NCBI GenBank assembly: GCA_900540705.1
Contig: UQGR01000002.1
Coordinates: forward strand, 1-64,000
DNA: 64,000 nt
From: an uncultured Mollicutes bacterium
GTDB lineage: Bacteria; Bacillota_I; Bacilli_A; Acholeplasmatales; Anaeroplasmataceae
Reading direction: 5' to 3'
Shown here: positions 52,217-61,691 of the stretch, in pieces
Layout of the letters: every line of letters begins with the position of its first letter
Numbering within the stretch: the first letter of the stretch is position 1
Made by a program: the position numbers and the translations under genes
The notes under the pieces: generated by a model
Database searches by the model: none
Seen by the model: the letters and a program-made list of their open reading frames with translations, nothing else
Told to the model about the DNA's origin: nothing

Positions 52217-53133
52217 TCCTGAGCTACCTCCATACTCTTTTTAAGGGGCTGTGCCTTATGAAAGGTCACATAGTTCATTTTCTTGCCAGCTCCCATCCAT
52301 ACTCTCGTTTTAAACTGTACATCCGCCTGCTTAGCTTCTTTTGCAATATCTAACTCCATCGCCGCCGTTTTAATTTTATCTGTCATTTCTTCAATAAACT
52401 CATTAGAGCCTGTATCAATTTCCACTTCCTTATGGAATACCTTTTTAGAATATATCTTATAGGTTTCCTCTCCCACAATGGAAATGATAACTAGGCATAT
52501 CTGATCTACTACAATATTCATAATCCGGTCAACGATAAGCTTTCTACCCCAGTTTAACGGATTTAAAACATTCAAGACATATTTCATCTTGTTGAGATTT
52601 TGACTGATGGCCATAGTGGTCTGAAAGGCCTTCGATTCCTCAACTTCCTTCTTCTTCGTAGAAATGCTTACAATTGTGGAAACCTTGAGTTTTCTAAGCA
52701 TTCGGATTCCTCTATGATTTAAGATTTCATCAACACGCTCTGTGATATATCCTGTCAGTAATGTAATTTCATTGATGGAGAGCTCTAAGAAAGGATGCTT
52801 GCTGGTTGGATAAAACCGTACTGCAATACCATAGGCCAAATCCTTGCATAATCCATAACAATAGGGTACACGGGATTGGTCTGCTCTTAACGTCTTGTCC
52901 TTATAGGATTTTTGAGTATTTGCAACCATATCCTTTACCTCTTGGGTAGTAAGGTCATCCTCCTGAGTCTTCGTAATGAAATTTTTGGTACGAAGACTAG
53001 ATACAACCGCAAGGGCATATACCAAAAGTAAAATGATAAAGCCCATAACAGTGCCTAGTAAAAAACTGATGATGGTTGAAAAATCAATATTTATATTGCC
53101 AATTTGAAATAAAAAATTGCATTCCAAAGCCAT
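52213..53133 (-). CDS. Hypothetical single-span membrane protein coupled to the FtsK-type gene
   Basis: I do not recognise this 306-residue protein. One strong hydrophobic segment (about residues 18-45) is followed by a long soluble, charged region with helices and a second moderately hydrophobic stretch (about 205-225). Its stop overlaps the FtsK start by 4 bases, so the two are co-translated. Since the FtsK protein has no membrane part, this protein could be its anchor; that is inference from position. It is the first gene of the operon. Confidence 0.65.
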   Translation of the reverse strand: MALECNFLFQIGNINIDFSTIISFLLGTVMGFIILLLVYALAVVSSLRTKNFITKTQEDDLTTQEVKDMVANTQKSYKDKTLRADQSRVPYCYGLCKDLAYGIAVRFYPTSKHPFLELSINEITLLTGYITERVDEILNHRGIRMLRKLKVSTIVSISTKKKEVEESKAFQTTMAISQNLNKMKYVLNVLNPLNWGRKLIVDRIMNIVVDQICLVIISIVGEETYKIYSKKVFHKEVEIDTGSNEFIEEMTDKIKTAAMELDIAKEAKQADVQFKTRVWMGAGKKMNYVTFHKAQPLKKSMEVAQE

Positions 53134-53146
53134 TCACCGCCTTTTA

Positions 53147-53168
53147 AGTATTATTATATAATAATACT
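53147..53168. repeat. Perfect 22-bp AT palindrome at the FtsK operon promoter
   Basis: AGTATTATTATATAATAATACT shortened: arms AGTATTATTAT and ATAATAATACT meet without a spacer. It covers the predicted -10 box of the leftward promoter, so a bound protein would control it. Core shared with 47421-47438. Confidence 0.55.
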
Positions 53169-53181
53169 CACTTTTTTTAAA
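53153..53181 (-). promoter_or_regulatory. Sigma-A promoter of the FtsK operon
   Basis: Minus strand TTTAAA, 17-nt spacer, TATAAT inside the palindrome at 53147-53168. Confidence 0.55.
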
Positions 53182-53188
53182 GTTTTTC

Positions 53189-53217
53189 TTTGCATTTTAT
53201 ATGGAATATGGGATAAT
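53189..53217 (+). promoter_or_regulatory. Sigma-A promoter of the HAD gene
   Basis: TTTGCA, 17-nt spacer, GATAAT preceded by TGG. Confidence 0.6.
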
Positions 53218-53233
53218 TAAAGGGGTGATTTCA

Positions 53234-53968
53234 ATGGAAATTTACTTAGATTATGAAAAAACACTCAGCAATGAACAAAATCAGATTTCAGATTTTGCAT
53301 TAAATACACTAAAAGCTTTAGCCAAGCTTCATATGATAACTATCCTTACAGCCTCTCCTCTACAGGAGATTACACAACGGATACATATACCCGAGCTACG
53401 CATTGTTTCCACCTTAGAAAATGCCTGTTTATATCAAGAAATGCTTACCTATGAGACATTGGACTACAAGCTTTTAAATCCTATTTTAGAGGATGAGGCA
53501 ATATATACTGCCTATACAATTGCGGGAGAAACCTATGTTTTTAACTATAGAGAACGGCTAAAAAGCTTTTATCCCAATCGCTATCTAAAATTGAAACAGC
53601 AGCTAGATTTCAATCCTTCTTTTTTGATTTTAGCTGTTAAAAATGAGGCTTTCTCAAGAATAAATACGGCTTTGAAAAGCTACACCTTGGAGGTTCTAGC
53701 TGTCGATAAAAATAGAACCCTTTGCAAGGTTACACCTGCCCCTTCCACCAAGGAAGACTGGCTGTTAAAATTAAAAAAATCACCAGCTATAGGCATTGGT
53801 GATTCTCTAGAGGATTATGATTTTATCCAGCATTGTGAGGTGAAGGTGGCGATGAAAAATGCCCCTTCATCCTTAAAGGCTCTGTGTGAAAAAGAAACAT
53901 TTTCAACCGATCAGGAGGATGGAGCAATCCATTTTATTCTTTCGGTTCTAAAACACCCGCAAGCTTAA
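53234..53968 (+). CDS. HAD-superfamily protein, Cof-like, with altered motif I
   Basis: A 244-residue protein with HAD topology. Motif I reads IYLDYEKTL near residue 5, where the usual DxD is D-Y-E, so the acid/base Asp is replaced by Glu. Motif II is ILTASP near 37 and motif IV GIGDSLEDYDF near 195. The cap domain between is of the Cof type. Sugar-phosphate phosphatase activity is the family norm but the change in motif I may lower or remove it. ATG 53234 has GGGGTGAT upstream. Its last 35 bases overlap the convergent MutS-like gene. Confidence 0.78.
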   Translation: MEIYLDYEKTLSNEQNQISDFALNTLKALAKLHMITILTASPLQEITQRIHIPELRIVSTLENACLYQEMLTYETLDYKLLNPILEDEAIYTAYTIAGETYVFNYRERLKSFYPNRYLKLKQQLDFNPSFLILAVKNEAFSRINTALKSYTLEVLAVDKNRTLCKVTPAPSTKEDWLLKLKKSPAIGIGDSLEDYDFIQHCEVKVAMKNAPSSLKALCEKETFSTDQEDGAIHFILSVLKHPQA

Positions 53969-55658
53969 GCAGATATAAGGCATTTGTTTTATGGCAGATG
54001 CCATTTTTAATTTTATAGTCAAAGGAAATCTTATCCTCAATATACTCTTCATCAAAATGATAATTCTGAATACCAGCAGCATCACAAAGCTCAAAATCAT
54101 GAGTGGTGATGATGAAGGAGGTATCTAGAGTGAGAAGCTTTTGGATGATCTCTTTGGAAGCATAAATTCTATCCTTCGCATTTGTACCCTTAAAAATTTC
54201 ATCAATTAGAACTAAGGTTGGACGACTTGAGGTCTCCTGCATAATTCGCTTCATCCGGTTGATTTCTGCATAGAAGGTAGAAATCCCCTCCTGCAGCATA
54301 TCATTGGCTCGCAAGGAGGTGACTACTGCATACCCTCTGGTTTGGAAGCTTTTCGCACAGACAATTCCTCCTGCGTTGGCCAAAATTTGATTTAAACCCA
54401 GCATTCGCATGAAGGTTGTCTTCCCAGACATATTGCTTCCTGTTAAAATGATGCCTCCCTTGAACTCAAAATCATTGGCAATACAGTTTCTAACTAAAGG
54501 ATGATACCCTTCCTCAATGTGAATCTCATCCCCTAAAACTGGAATAGAATAGGTAGAATTGTCCATTCCAATAACGGCAAGGGACATCATAAGCTCTAAC
54601 TCCGAAAGGGCATCAAGACTTCGTTCGATGGATTGAATTTTAGCTTTATGAAGGTTAAATCTCAAGGCAATCCAGTAATCCATATATAGGATTCCATTGC
54701 CGAGTAGCGATAAAATGAGATTCCTGCGGTAGGAAAGCATTTCAAACATATTTTTATACTGCTTTATGCTAGGGAGCTCTTCTTTTAAAATCGTTTGAAG
54801 CTCCTTAAAATAAGGGTCCTCTATTTTCATAGCTAGAACATCCTCTGCCATTTGTGTATAGGCAGAAAGTAGGTCTGCATATTTTGTGGCTGGAAGAGAG
54901 AATACCTCATTGTTTGTAAATTTTCTAGTAATGATAAAGTTTAAAGGAATAAAAAATAGTACATAGTAAGGATCAATTCCCTTAAGCAAGAAAAAGCATA
55001 AAAGACCAATCAATACCAGATAGGAGGCAGCCATAAGGAAAATCCCTAAAGGTGGAATCGTAATTTTTTTCTTCATCAAGCCTAAGAGCTCCTCATTATC
55101 ACAGTCCTTCGCTTCGTTAGAAATAGCTGAGATAGATGCCTCTAAATTTAAGCTCAATGGATGAGAGGCTAGGGTATGAACACAATTCGTAAAGGCCTCA
55201 GGCTTCTTTACTGGGTCTGTAAGCTGTCTAGCAAGCTTTCTTCTTCCTTCCTGTGATTTGGCAATGCATAGATACTGGAATAAGGATTTAGGTCCCAAAA
55301 TATCTAAATCTAGCTCCTTATAATCCTCATAGCAAATAAACTCCCTACCATCCGGAGTAAAGCTTTGATAGGATAAATTTCTTCGATTTTGATGCTTCTT
55401 ATAGACAAGCTCCATATTGGCTAACAGCTTTTGTTTATGGTAATATGGGTTTGTAAAAATAATTATAGCTGCTAGAAGTATAATAAACGCAATAGATATG
55501 CCTAGATATAAGCTATTTTGTTCTAAGGATAAATAGCAAATAAAGAAAATGATGGCCCCAATCACAAGTCCAAATCTTGCCATTGAAAAAAGCTTAGTCA
55601 ATTGATTTATGCGCTCCATTTCCTTGTTCAGCTCTTCTTTTTTTACTAAATCTATCAT
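53934..55658 (-). CDS. Membrane-embedded MutS-family ATPase
   Basis: The C-terminal third is a MutS ATPase domain: GSNMSGKTTFMR (Walker A) near residue 405, LVLIDEIFKGTNAKDR (Walker B and following) near 485 and ITTHDFELC near 520. Upstream is a MutS-core-like helical part. Unlike true MutS it has hydrophobic segments at about residues 28-70 and 205-245 and no mismatch-binding domain. Such proteins occur in many Bacillota and are usually labelled MutS-like; their substrate is not known and they are unlikely to do classic mismatch repair. It lies 49 bases after glgP. Confidence 0.85.
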   Translation of the reverse strand: MIDLVKKEELNKEMERINQLTKLFSMARFGLVIGAIIFFICYLSLEQNSLYLGISIAFIILLAAIIIFTNPYYHKQKLLANMELVYKKHQNRRNLSYQSFTPDGREFICYEDYKELDLDILGPKSLFQYLCIAKSQEGRRKLARQLTDPVKKPEAFTNCVHTLASHPLSLNLEASISAISNEAKDCDNEELLGLMKKKITIPPLGIFLMAASYLVLIGLLCFFLLKGIDPYYVLFFIPLNFIITRKFTNNEVFSLPATKYADLLSAYTQMAEDVLAMKIEDPYFKELQTILKEELPSIKQYKNMFEMLSYRRNLILSLLGNGILYMDYWIALRFNLHKAKIQSIERSLDALSELELMMSLAVIGMDNSTYSIPVLGDEIHIEEGYHPLVRNCIANDFEFKGGIILTGSNMSGKTTFMRMLGLNQILANAGGIVCAKSFQTRGYAVVTSLRANDMLQEGISTFYAEINRMKRIMQETSSRPTLVLIDEIFKGTNAKDRIYASKEIIQKLLTLDTSFIITTHDFELCDAAGIQNYHFDEEYIEDKISFDYKIKNGICHKTNALYLLKLAGVLEPKE

Positions 55659-55680
55659 AAATTCTCCTCCTTTATAAATA

Positions 55681-55703
55681 TTAGGGGATGCTTCATCCCC
55701 TAA
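55681..55703. terminator. Hairpin after glgP
   Basis: A 10-bp stem TTAGGGGATG/CATCCCCTAA with loop CTT on the plus strand (AAG on the minus). The T tracts on either side are short, so termination may be partial. Confidence 0.6.
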
Positions 55704-55707
55704 TTTA

Positions 55708-58122
55708 TTATCCCTCTATTGGTTCAACATGCCAAATATCTTCATTATACTGCCTCATCGTACGATCCGTAGTAAAGAAGCTTGATTTTGCAATATTGAC
55801 GATGGACATATGTGTCCACTTCTTTGTATCCTTATAAAGCTCATTGATTTGTTCCTGAGCCTTTACATAGGCATCAAAATCCTTTAAGACAAAATAATTA
55901 TCTCTTGTTAAAAGATTATCCCGAATCATCGTAAATTCATCTGGAGAAACATTTTCAAAGAACCCATTGGTCAGCTGATCAATCACTTCATGGAGAACTG
56001 GATTGTTCTCATAAATCTCATATGGATTATAACCACCCTGGGCATATAAGTCCGTAACCTCCTTGGCGTTCATACCAAAAATGACGATGTTTTCATCTCC
56101 AACAAAATCCTTAATTTCAACATTGGCACCATCTAGCGTACCACAAGTAACAGCACCATTCATCATAAACTTCATGTTACTAGTACCTGAAGCCTCCTTA
56201 GAAGCTGTGGAAATCTGTTCAGAAACATTAGCTGCTGGAATGATGGTTTCAGCGTAGGTTACATTATAATTTACAACAAACACAATTTTTAAATAGCTGT
56301 TTGTTTCATAATCGTTATTTATTTTATCCGCTATGGTATTAATCAGCTTGATGACCTTCTTGGCAAACACATAGCTTGGCGCACTCTTAGCTCCAAAAAT
56401 AAAGGTATGTGGATGGTAGTTCTTTCTATATTCCGCATCCCTTTTTAAGCGGTTATAGACAGCCATAACATGTAAGGCATTCATCAGCTGACGCTTATAT
56501 TCATGAAGTCTTTTTACCTGGACGTCAAAAATGGAGGAGGTATCTAGGCTAACCCCCTGGGATTTATAAATCATATTCGCCAAGGCTTCCTTTCTTCTGC
56601 GCTTCATTTGAATAATCTTATCCTGAAGCACAGGGTCATCTGCATAAGGGAGCAGCTTCTCTAACGCATCTGGGTGCTTTACCCAGTCCTCTCCACAATA
56701 TTCATTTAAGATTTCAACTAGCTCAGGATTGATATGTAAGCACCAGCGACGATGCGTAATTCCATTGGTCTTATTGTTAAATTTTCCTGGATAATAGTCA
56801 TTGAAAACCTTCATTTCAATATTTTTCAAAATATCTGTATGTAAGGCAGCAACACCATTCACACTGAAGGAGCCTGCAATGGCCATATTAGCCATATGAA
56901 CCGTATTGTCCTTGACAATAGCCATTTGATAGATTTGAGGCGCATTTTCCCCATATTTGGAGGCAATTTCAAGTAAAAGACGACGATTAATCTCCTCTGT
57001 AATTGTAAAAATTCTAGGCAACAATCTCTTAAATAAATGAACAGGCCACTTTTCTAGAGCTTCTGCTAAAATGGTATGGTTAGTGTAGGCACAACAGTTC
57101 TTGGTGATATTCCAAGCCTCATCCCATTCAATTCTTTCCTCATCTACTAAAATACGCATCAACTCTGGAACAATCAGGGCTGGATGGGTATCATTGATAT
57201 GAAAGCATACCTTCTTATCTAAATTCTTGCAGGTACGATACATATTCTTATGCTTCTGAATTGCGGATTTAACCCCTGCTGAGACAAAGAAATATTGCTG
57301 TTTCAAACGAAGTAATTTACCCTCATCTGTCTCATCATTTGGATATAGCATAGAGGATATTTCTCTTAAATTTCGATGATATTCAAAGGCATTATCTGGA
57401 TAAACGGAAGCTGGTTCAGCACTCCACAATCTCAGTGTATTGACAATATGGTTTCCATCTCCGATGATAGGAACATCATAAGGAACGGCCTTTACATATT
57501 CAGCATTCCGATGCTTTACCATCAGCTTTCCATTCTCACTAGAAATCTCAATATAGCCATAGAAAGGAATTTCAACAGACTCATTATCCTTACGAATCTC
57601 CCATACATTGACATCCTTTAACCAACGGTCAGGATGCTCTACCTGGTATCCATTGCGAATTCCTTGCTCAAAAAAGCCATAGCGATATCGAATACAATTG
57701 CCATGAACGGGTAAACCTAAGGAAGCCACGGAGTCCATAAAGCAGGCTGCAAGACGGCCTAAGCCACCATTTCCTAAGCCTGCATCCGTTTCCTGATGCT
57801 CTACCTCATTTAAATCTAAGCCGAGCTCAGCAAAGGCTTGCTTGACAATAGGATATACTCCTGCATTCATTAGATTGTTGGTTATCATACGTCCCATTAG
57901 GAACTCCATAGAAAAGTAATAAACCTGACGGGCCTTGAGACTCTCTGTTTTCTTTACAGTGTCATGCCAGTCCTTGGCGATATTCATTCTTAGCATTTCA
58001 CCTAAAACAACATACTGCTGATAGCTAGTTGATTCAGCAAAATCTACTGCATACTTATTTTCAACATTCTGCACAAAGGCTTGCTTAAATGTTTTTACAT
58101 CCTTAAAATTTGGATAATTCAT
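55708..58122 (-). CDS. glgP: Glycogen/starch phosphorylase
   Basis: Releases glucose 1-phosphate from alpha-1,4-glucans using pyridoxal phosphate. The PLP-binding Lys lies in EASGTSNMKFMMNG near residue 660, followed by TLDGANVEI. The N-terminal DAGLGNGGLGRLAACFMDS block (about residue 113) is highly conserved. Length 804 is typical. It has its own promoter and lies 93 bases after glgB. No glgA, glgC or glgD is in the window. Confidence 0.98.
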   Translation of the reverse strand: MNYPNFKDVKTFKQAFVQNVENKYAVDFAESTSYQQYVVLGEMLRMNIAKDWHDTVKKTESLKARQVYYFSMEFLMGRMITNNLMNAGVYPIVKQAFAELGLDLNEVEHQETDAGLGNGGLGRLAACFMDSVASLGLPVHGNCIRYRYGFFEQGIRNGYQVEHPDRWLKDVNVWEIRKDNESVEIPFYGYIEISSENGKLMVKHRNAEYVKAVPYDVPIIGDGNHIVNTLRLWSAEPASVYPDNAFEYHRNLREISSMLYPNDETDEGKLLRLKQQYFFVSAGVKSAIQKHKNMYRTCKNLDKKVCFHINDTHPALIVPELMRILVDEERIEWDEAWNITKNCCAYTNHTILAEALEKWPVHLFKRLLPRIFTITEEINRRLLLEIASKYGENAPQIYQMAIVKDNTVHMANMAIAGSFSVNGVAALHTDILKNIEMKVFNDYYPGKFNNKTNGITHRRWCLHINPELVEILNEYCGEDWVKHPDALEKLLPYADDPVLQDKIIQMKRRRKEALANMIYKSQGVSLDTSSIFDVQVKRLHEYKRQLMNALHVMAVYNRLKRDAEYRKNYHPHTFIFGAKSAPSYVFAKKVIKLINTIADKINNDYETNSYLKIVFVVNYNVTYAETIIPAANVSEQISTASKEASGTSNMKFMMNGAVTCGTLDGANVEIKDFVGDENIVIFGMNAKEVTDLYAQGGYNPYEIYENNPVLHEVIDQLTNGFFENVSPDEFTMIRDNLLTRDNYFVLKDFDAYVKAQEQINELYKDTKKWTHMSIVNIAKSSFFTTDRTMRQYNEDIWHVEPIEG

Positions 58123-58162
58123 TTTTTCATTTCCTCCGAAAAATCTACAAACTTCGTTTTGG

Positions 58163-58192
58163 ATTATACCATACTTAAAAAAGCTGTTTCAA
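58163..58192 (-). promoter_or_regulatory. Sigma-A promoter of glgP
   Basis: Minus strand TTGAAA, 18-nt spacer, TATAAT preceded by TGG. Confidence 0.75.
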
Positions 58193-58215
58193 TATAATAT
58201 CTGGCGAAAGCCTTT

Positions 58216-60132
58216 TCATTTGACTATCGGAGATATTTTTGGCTGTGTTCGCTTCGGTGCTACCTTTTTTCTAGCCTTCAATATCGTAATTCCTAGAGGT
58301 GGAATGTTTAAAAATATGACATTCTTCTCATGCTTCCAATCCTCTTCCTGGCTCTTTCGAACCTCAGGATTGATGTTATTAGAACCACCATAAATATCTT
58401 TATCACTATTTAAAATCTCAATATAATCATACTTTCCAGGAACTCCAATCTTATAATCAAAGTAGGAGTTCGGCGTACAGTTCATAACGATGAGATAGTG
58501 ATCATCTTTATTCTTGGCAAAACGCGCATAAATATACAGGGATTGGTCAGCATTATCAGCATCAATATAGCGGAAGCCCTCAGTACTATAATCAAGCTCA
58601 TATAAACAGCGAGAGTTTTTATAAAGATTCGTCAAATCCTGCATATAATGATAGGCAGAATCATGACTAGGATATTTGAGCAAATGCCAATCTAGGCTCT
58701 TATTAAAGGCCCATTCACTATATGGGGCTAGCTCATTTCCCATAAATAGTAGCTTCTTTCCGGGATGGGTCATCATATATCCCATCAATAAGCGATAATT
58801 TGCAAACTGCTGCCAGTAATCTCCAGGCATTTTATTCAGGATAGATCCCTTCATATGAACGACCTCATCGTGAGAAAATGGAAGAACAAATTGTTCATTG
58901 TAAAAATACATCATACTGAAGGTCAGCTGGTGATGATGATATTTACGATAGATTGGATCTAGCTTGAAATATTTCAGCGTATCATTCATCCAGCCCATAT
59001 CCCATTTATAGTTGAAGCCAATTCCACCAATACTCGTAGGCTTTGTAACATTTGCAAAGCTGGAGGAATCCTCTGCCATAAATAAGACTCTGTCATCCTG
59101 AGCAAAAAGGAGATTAGACAACTCTCTTAAAAAGCTGCAGGCACCTTCATTTACTCCACGATTTGGATTTCCCATATGGTATAGTAGATTGCTGACGGCA
59201 TCCACTCTAAAGCCATCCACATGGAAATATTTCATATAAAACAGGGCATTAGAAAACAGGAAGGACCGCGTAATACCCTTACCTAAATCTAAATTGGCTG
59301 TCCCCCATTCTACATTTTCCCGAATAGATGGATCTCCATAATCGTAAAGAGGAGTCCCATCAAATAAATATAAGCCATGAGCATCCTTACAAATATGCCC
59401 AGGAACCCAGTCCATAATTACACCAATTCCATTTTGATGGAGCTGGTCGACAAACCACATAAAGTCCTTTGGCACACCATATCTAGAGGATACTGAATAA
59501 TAAGAAACGCCTTGATAGCCCCAGGAGGCATCTAGTGGATGCTCATAAATAGGCATAACCTCCACATGGGTATATCCAAACTGCTTTAAATATTCTATCA
59601 GCATAGGAGCAATTTCATTTGCACTAAAAAAATCGTTTTCCCCTTCTCCTTTTCTTCTCCAGGAGCCCAAGTGAAGCTCATAGATTAAAACTGGCTGATC
59701 ATACGTCTTAGGATGGGTATACATCCAATCTGCATCCTGCCACTGATAGCCCTCCAAATCATAGACCTTAGAGTCAGTAGAAGGTCTAAATTCAGAATAA
59801 AAGGCATAAGGATCTGCCTTATACTTCTTTTCTCCACTTTTTGTCTCAATAAAATATTTATATCTCTTCCATTCAAAATTTCCCTCAAGATACAAATACC
59901 AAATTCCAGATTTGTCAATCCGTTCCATCTTATCCTGAGTCGTATTAAAAAAATTCCATTCTCCAACAACAGAAACAGATTTTGCATTTGGTGCATATAG
60001 GCAAAACTCACAGCCTAGAATATTCCCGTCCTTATCCTTATTCAAATGTGCACCAAAGATCTGATAGGACTCCAAGCTCTTCCCTTGGTCAAAGTAATAG
60101 AGAAAGGTAGAATCTATTTTCTCTCTAATCAT
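58216..60132 (-). CDS. glgB: 1,4-alpha-glucan branching enzyme
   Basis: Creates alpha-1,6 branches in glycogen. An N-terminal CBM48 beta domain (about residues 30-115) precedes the GH13 barrel. Catalytic residues are visible: the nucleophile Asp in VDGFRVDAVSNLLY near residue 306, the acid/base Glu in LFMAEDSSS near 353 (usually MAEEST, the catalytic Glu is kept), and the third Asp in PFSHDEVVHMKG near 420. Length 638 is normal. It has its own promoter. Confidence 0.97.
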   Translation of the reverse strand: MIREKIDSTFLYYFDQGKSLESYQIFGAHLNKDKDGNILGCEFCLYAPNAKSVSVVGEWNFFNTTQDKMERIDKSGIWYLYLEGNFEWKRYKYFIETKSGEKKYKADPYAFYSEFRPSTDSKVYDLEGYQWQDADWMYTHPKTYDQPVLIYELHLGSWRRKGEGENDFFSANEIAPMLIEYLKQFGYTHVEVMPIYEHPLDASWGYQGVSYYSVSSRYGVPKDFMWFVDQLHQNGIGVIMDWVPGHICKDAHGLYLFDGTPLYDYGDPSIRENVEWGTANLDLGKGITRSFLFSNALFYMKYFHVDGFRVDAVSNLLYHMGNPNRGVNEGACSFLRELSNLLFAQDDRVLFMAEDSSSFANVTKPTSIGGIGFNYKWDMGWMNDTLKYFKLDPIYRKYHHHQLTFSMMYFYNEQFVLPFSHDEVVHMKGSILNKMPGDYWQQFANYRLLMGYMMTHPGKKLLFMGNELAPYSEWAFNKSLDWHLLKYPSHDSAYHYMQDLTNLYKNSRCLYELDYSTEGFRYIDADNADQSLYIYARFAKNKDDHYLIVMNCTPNSYFDYKIGVPGKYDYIEILNSDKDIYGGSNNINPEVRKSQEEDWKHEKNVIFLNIPPLGITILKARKKVAPKRTQPKISPIVK

Positions 60133-60180
60133 TAAAACATCACCTCATATCAATTTTATTTAACGAAATACTACACGTAA

Positions 60181-60209
60181 ATTATACTAAAACCAGCCTA
60201 AAAACACAA
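60181..60209 (-). promoter_or_regulatory. Sigma-A promoter of glgB
   Basis: Minus strand TTGTGT, 17-nt spacer, TATAAT. Confidence 0.65.
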
Positions 60210-60219
60210 GAGAAAGGCC

Positions 60220-60798
60220 TTAATCCTCCATAGAAAAATAGCCATGCTGATAAAAGATTTGCCGTAATTTCTGTCTTTTTTCAAAATCCGAATATTTTTC
60301 AAGCTTTTTTTGAGCCTTCTTAAGAAGTTTGTTCTTCCCCTCTTCTATGTCGTCTTTTGAAATGTTCTTTAAAGCTATATCGATTACATCTTCAGAAAAC
60401 CGGTGAAGGATGAGCTTTTGACGAATCATCTTTGGACCATTGGAGGCCCTTGCATAGCTTGAAGCCATAGCTCCCGCAAGCTGCTCATCTCGAAGTAAGC
60501 CCTGTTCTACCAAGGAGGATATTGCCTGATGAGCTAAAGAGGCGTCTATTTCTTTTCTAATTAAATACTCCAGCGTTTCTCTACTAGATTTTAAGTATCG
60601 CATTTGATAGGCAAGCGCCCTCTTCTTAATCTGTTCGATTCCACTGTCTTTGATGAAAAGCTCTACTTCCTCTTCCTTTACTTCCTTACCAGAATAAAGA
60701 CGATATTTTAAAATAGTCTCCTCTTCTAATAGATAGGTCTTTTCATCAATGCATACCTCATAGCCCTTATCCATTTTTTTTATTGTAGTCACAATCAT
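60220..60798 (-). CDS. recX: Regulatory protein RecX
   Basis: Binds and modulates RecA filaments. The 192 residues have three helical repeats; YLKSSRETLEYLIRKE, LLRDEQLAGAMASSYAR and NGPKMIRQKLILH are family-typical. ATG 60798 overlaps the yitT stop as ATGA, with GGAGAA upstream; a longer frame is not needed. recA is not in the window. Last gene of prfB-yitT-recX. Confidence 0.9.
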   Translation of the reverse strand: MIVTTIKKMDKGYEVCIDEKTYLLEEETILKYRLYSGKEVKEEEVELFIKDSGIEQIKKRALAYQMRYLKSSRETLEYLIRKEIDASLAHQAISSLVEQGLLRDEQLAGAMASSYARASNGPKMIRQKLILHRFSEDVIDIALKNISKDDIEEGKNKLLKKAQKKLEKYSDFEKRQKLRQIFYQHGYFSMED

Positions 60799-61691
60799 AG
60801 GTATTCTCCAACGATTTCCTTTGTAGCACTCACATAACAAAAGGCATTGGGGTCTATTGATTTTAAGGCCTCTGTAATCTTGTAGGCCTCATTTTTCTCC
60901 ATTGTACAGATGACCATTGTTTTCTTTTCCCCTGTGTAGCCACCACTTGCTTCCACAAAGGTTACACCACGATCTGTTTTTTCATAAATGAAATTTCTTA
61001 TCTCTTCTGGCTTATTTGTTATGATGTAAGCCGTTCTTCGCATCCGGGCGTTTAAGACGATTGCATCCGTAATTTGAGAAATCGCTAAAACACCAATTAC
61101 ACCGTAGACTACAAATTCAATATGATAAGAAAAACCATTCTTAAAGGACAGACCTGAAATCATTACAATGACCCAATCGGTCAAATACATCGTCTTAGAA
61201 TAAGGGATATGCATATATTTACTCATGATTTTTTGAATTACATCAAGACCGCCTGTACTTCCGTTATGCTTTAAGGCTAAGCCTAAGCCCAAACCAGAAA
61301 ACAAAGCACTACAAATCAGGGCAATCCAATAATATCCACCGGCAGATACCTCACTTAAAAAGAAATCTGGGTCACAGGTATGTTCAAAGATAAAAACGAC
61401 AAGAGGAGAAAATAAGGAAGAAAAGATTGTTTTTAAAAAGAAGTCCTTTCCTAAAAGTATTCCTCCAATAATCAAGGTAATTGTGTTGGCGATAAATAAA
61501 AAGATGGAGCTAGTAAACCAAGACCCTATTGCTAGACAATACGGCTCTAATAGGATGGAAATCCCCATCATTCCGCCTAAGACTAGCTTCGCAGGAGACT
61601 GAAAGAAATAAAAACCAAAATCTAATAGGAGTACACCTAACGCTATAAAAGCATACTGGCTAAGCCACTTAAGTACTTTTTCCTTATTCAT
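60795..61691 (-). CDS. YitT family (DUF161/DUF2179) membrane protein
   Basis: A 298-residue protein with five to six hydrophobic spans in the first 205 residues (YitT domain), with the family string KHNGSTGGLDVIQKI near residue 140. The C-terminal soluble DUF2179 domain (about residues 220-295) contains TDRGVTFVEASGGYTGEKK. Wide in Bacillota, several copies per genome; function unknown. It overlaps prfB by 8 bases and recX by 4. Confidence 0.92.
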   Translation of the reverse strand: MNKEKVLKWLSQYAFIALGVLLLDFGFYFFQSPAKLVLGGMMGISILLEPYCLAIGSWFTSSIFLFIANTITLIIGGILLGKDFFLKTIFSSLFSPLVVFIFEHTCDPDFFLSEVSAGGYYWIALICSALFSGLGLGLALKHNGSTGGLDVIQKIMSKYMHIPYSKTMYLTDWVIVMISGLSFKNGFSYHIEFVVYGVIGVLAISQITDAIVLNARMRRTAYIITNKPEEIRNFIYEKTDRGVTFVEASGGYTGEKKTMVICTMEKNEAYKITEALKSIDPNAFCYVSATKEIVGEYL

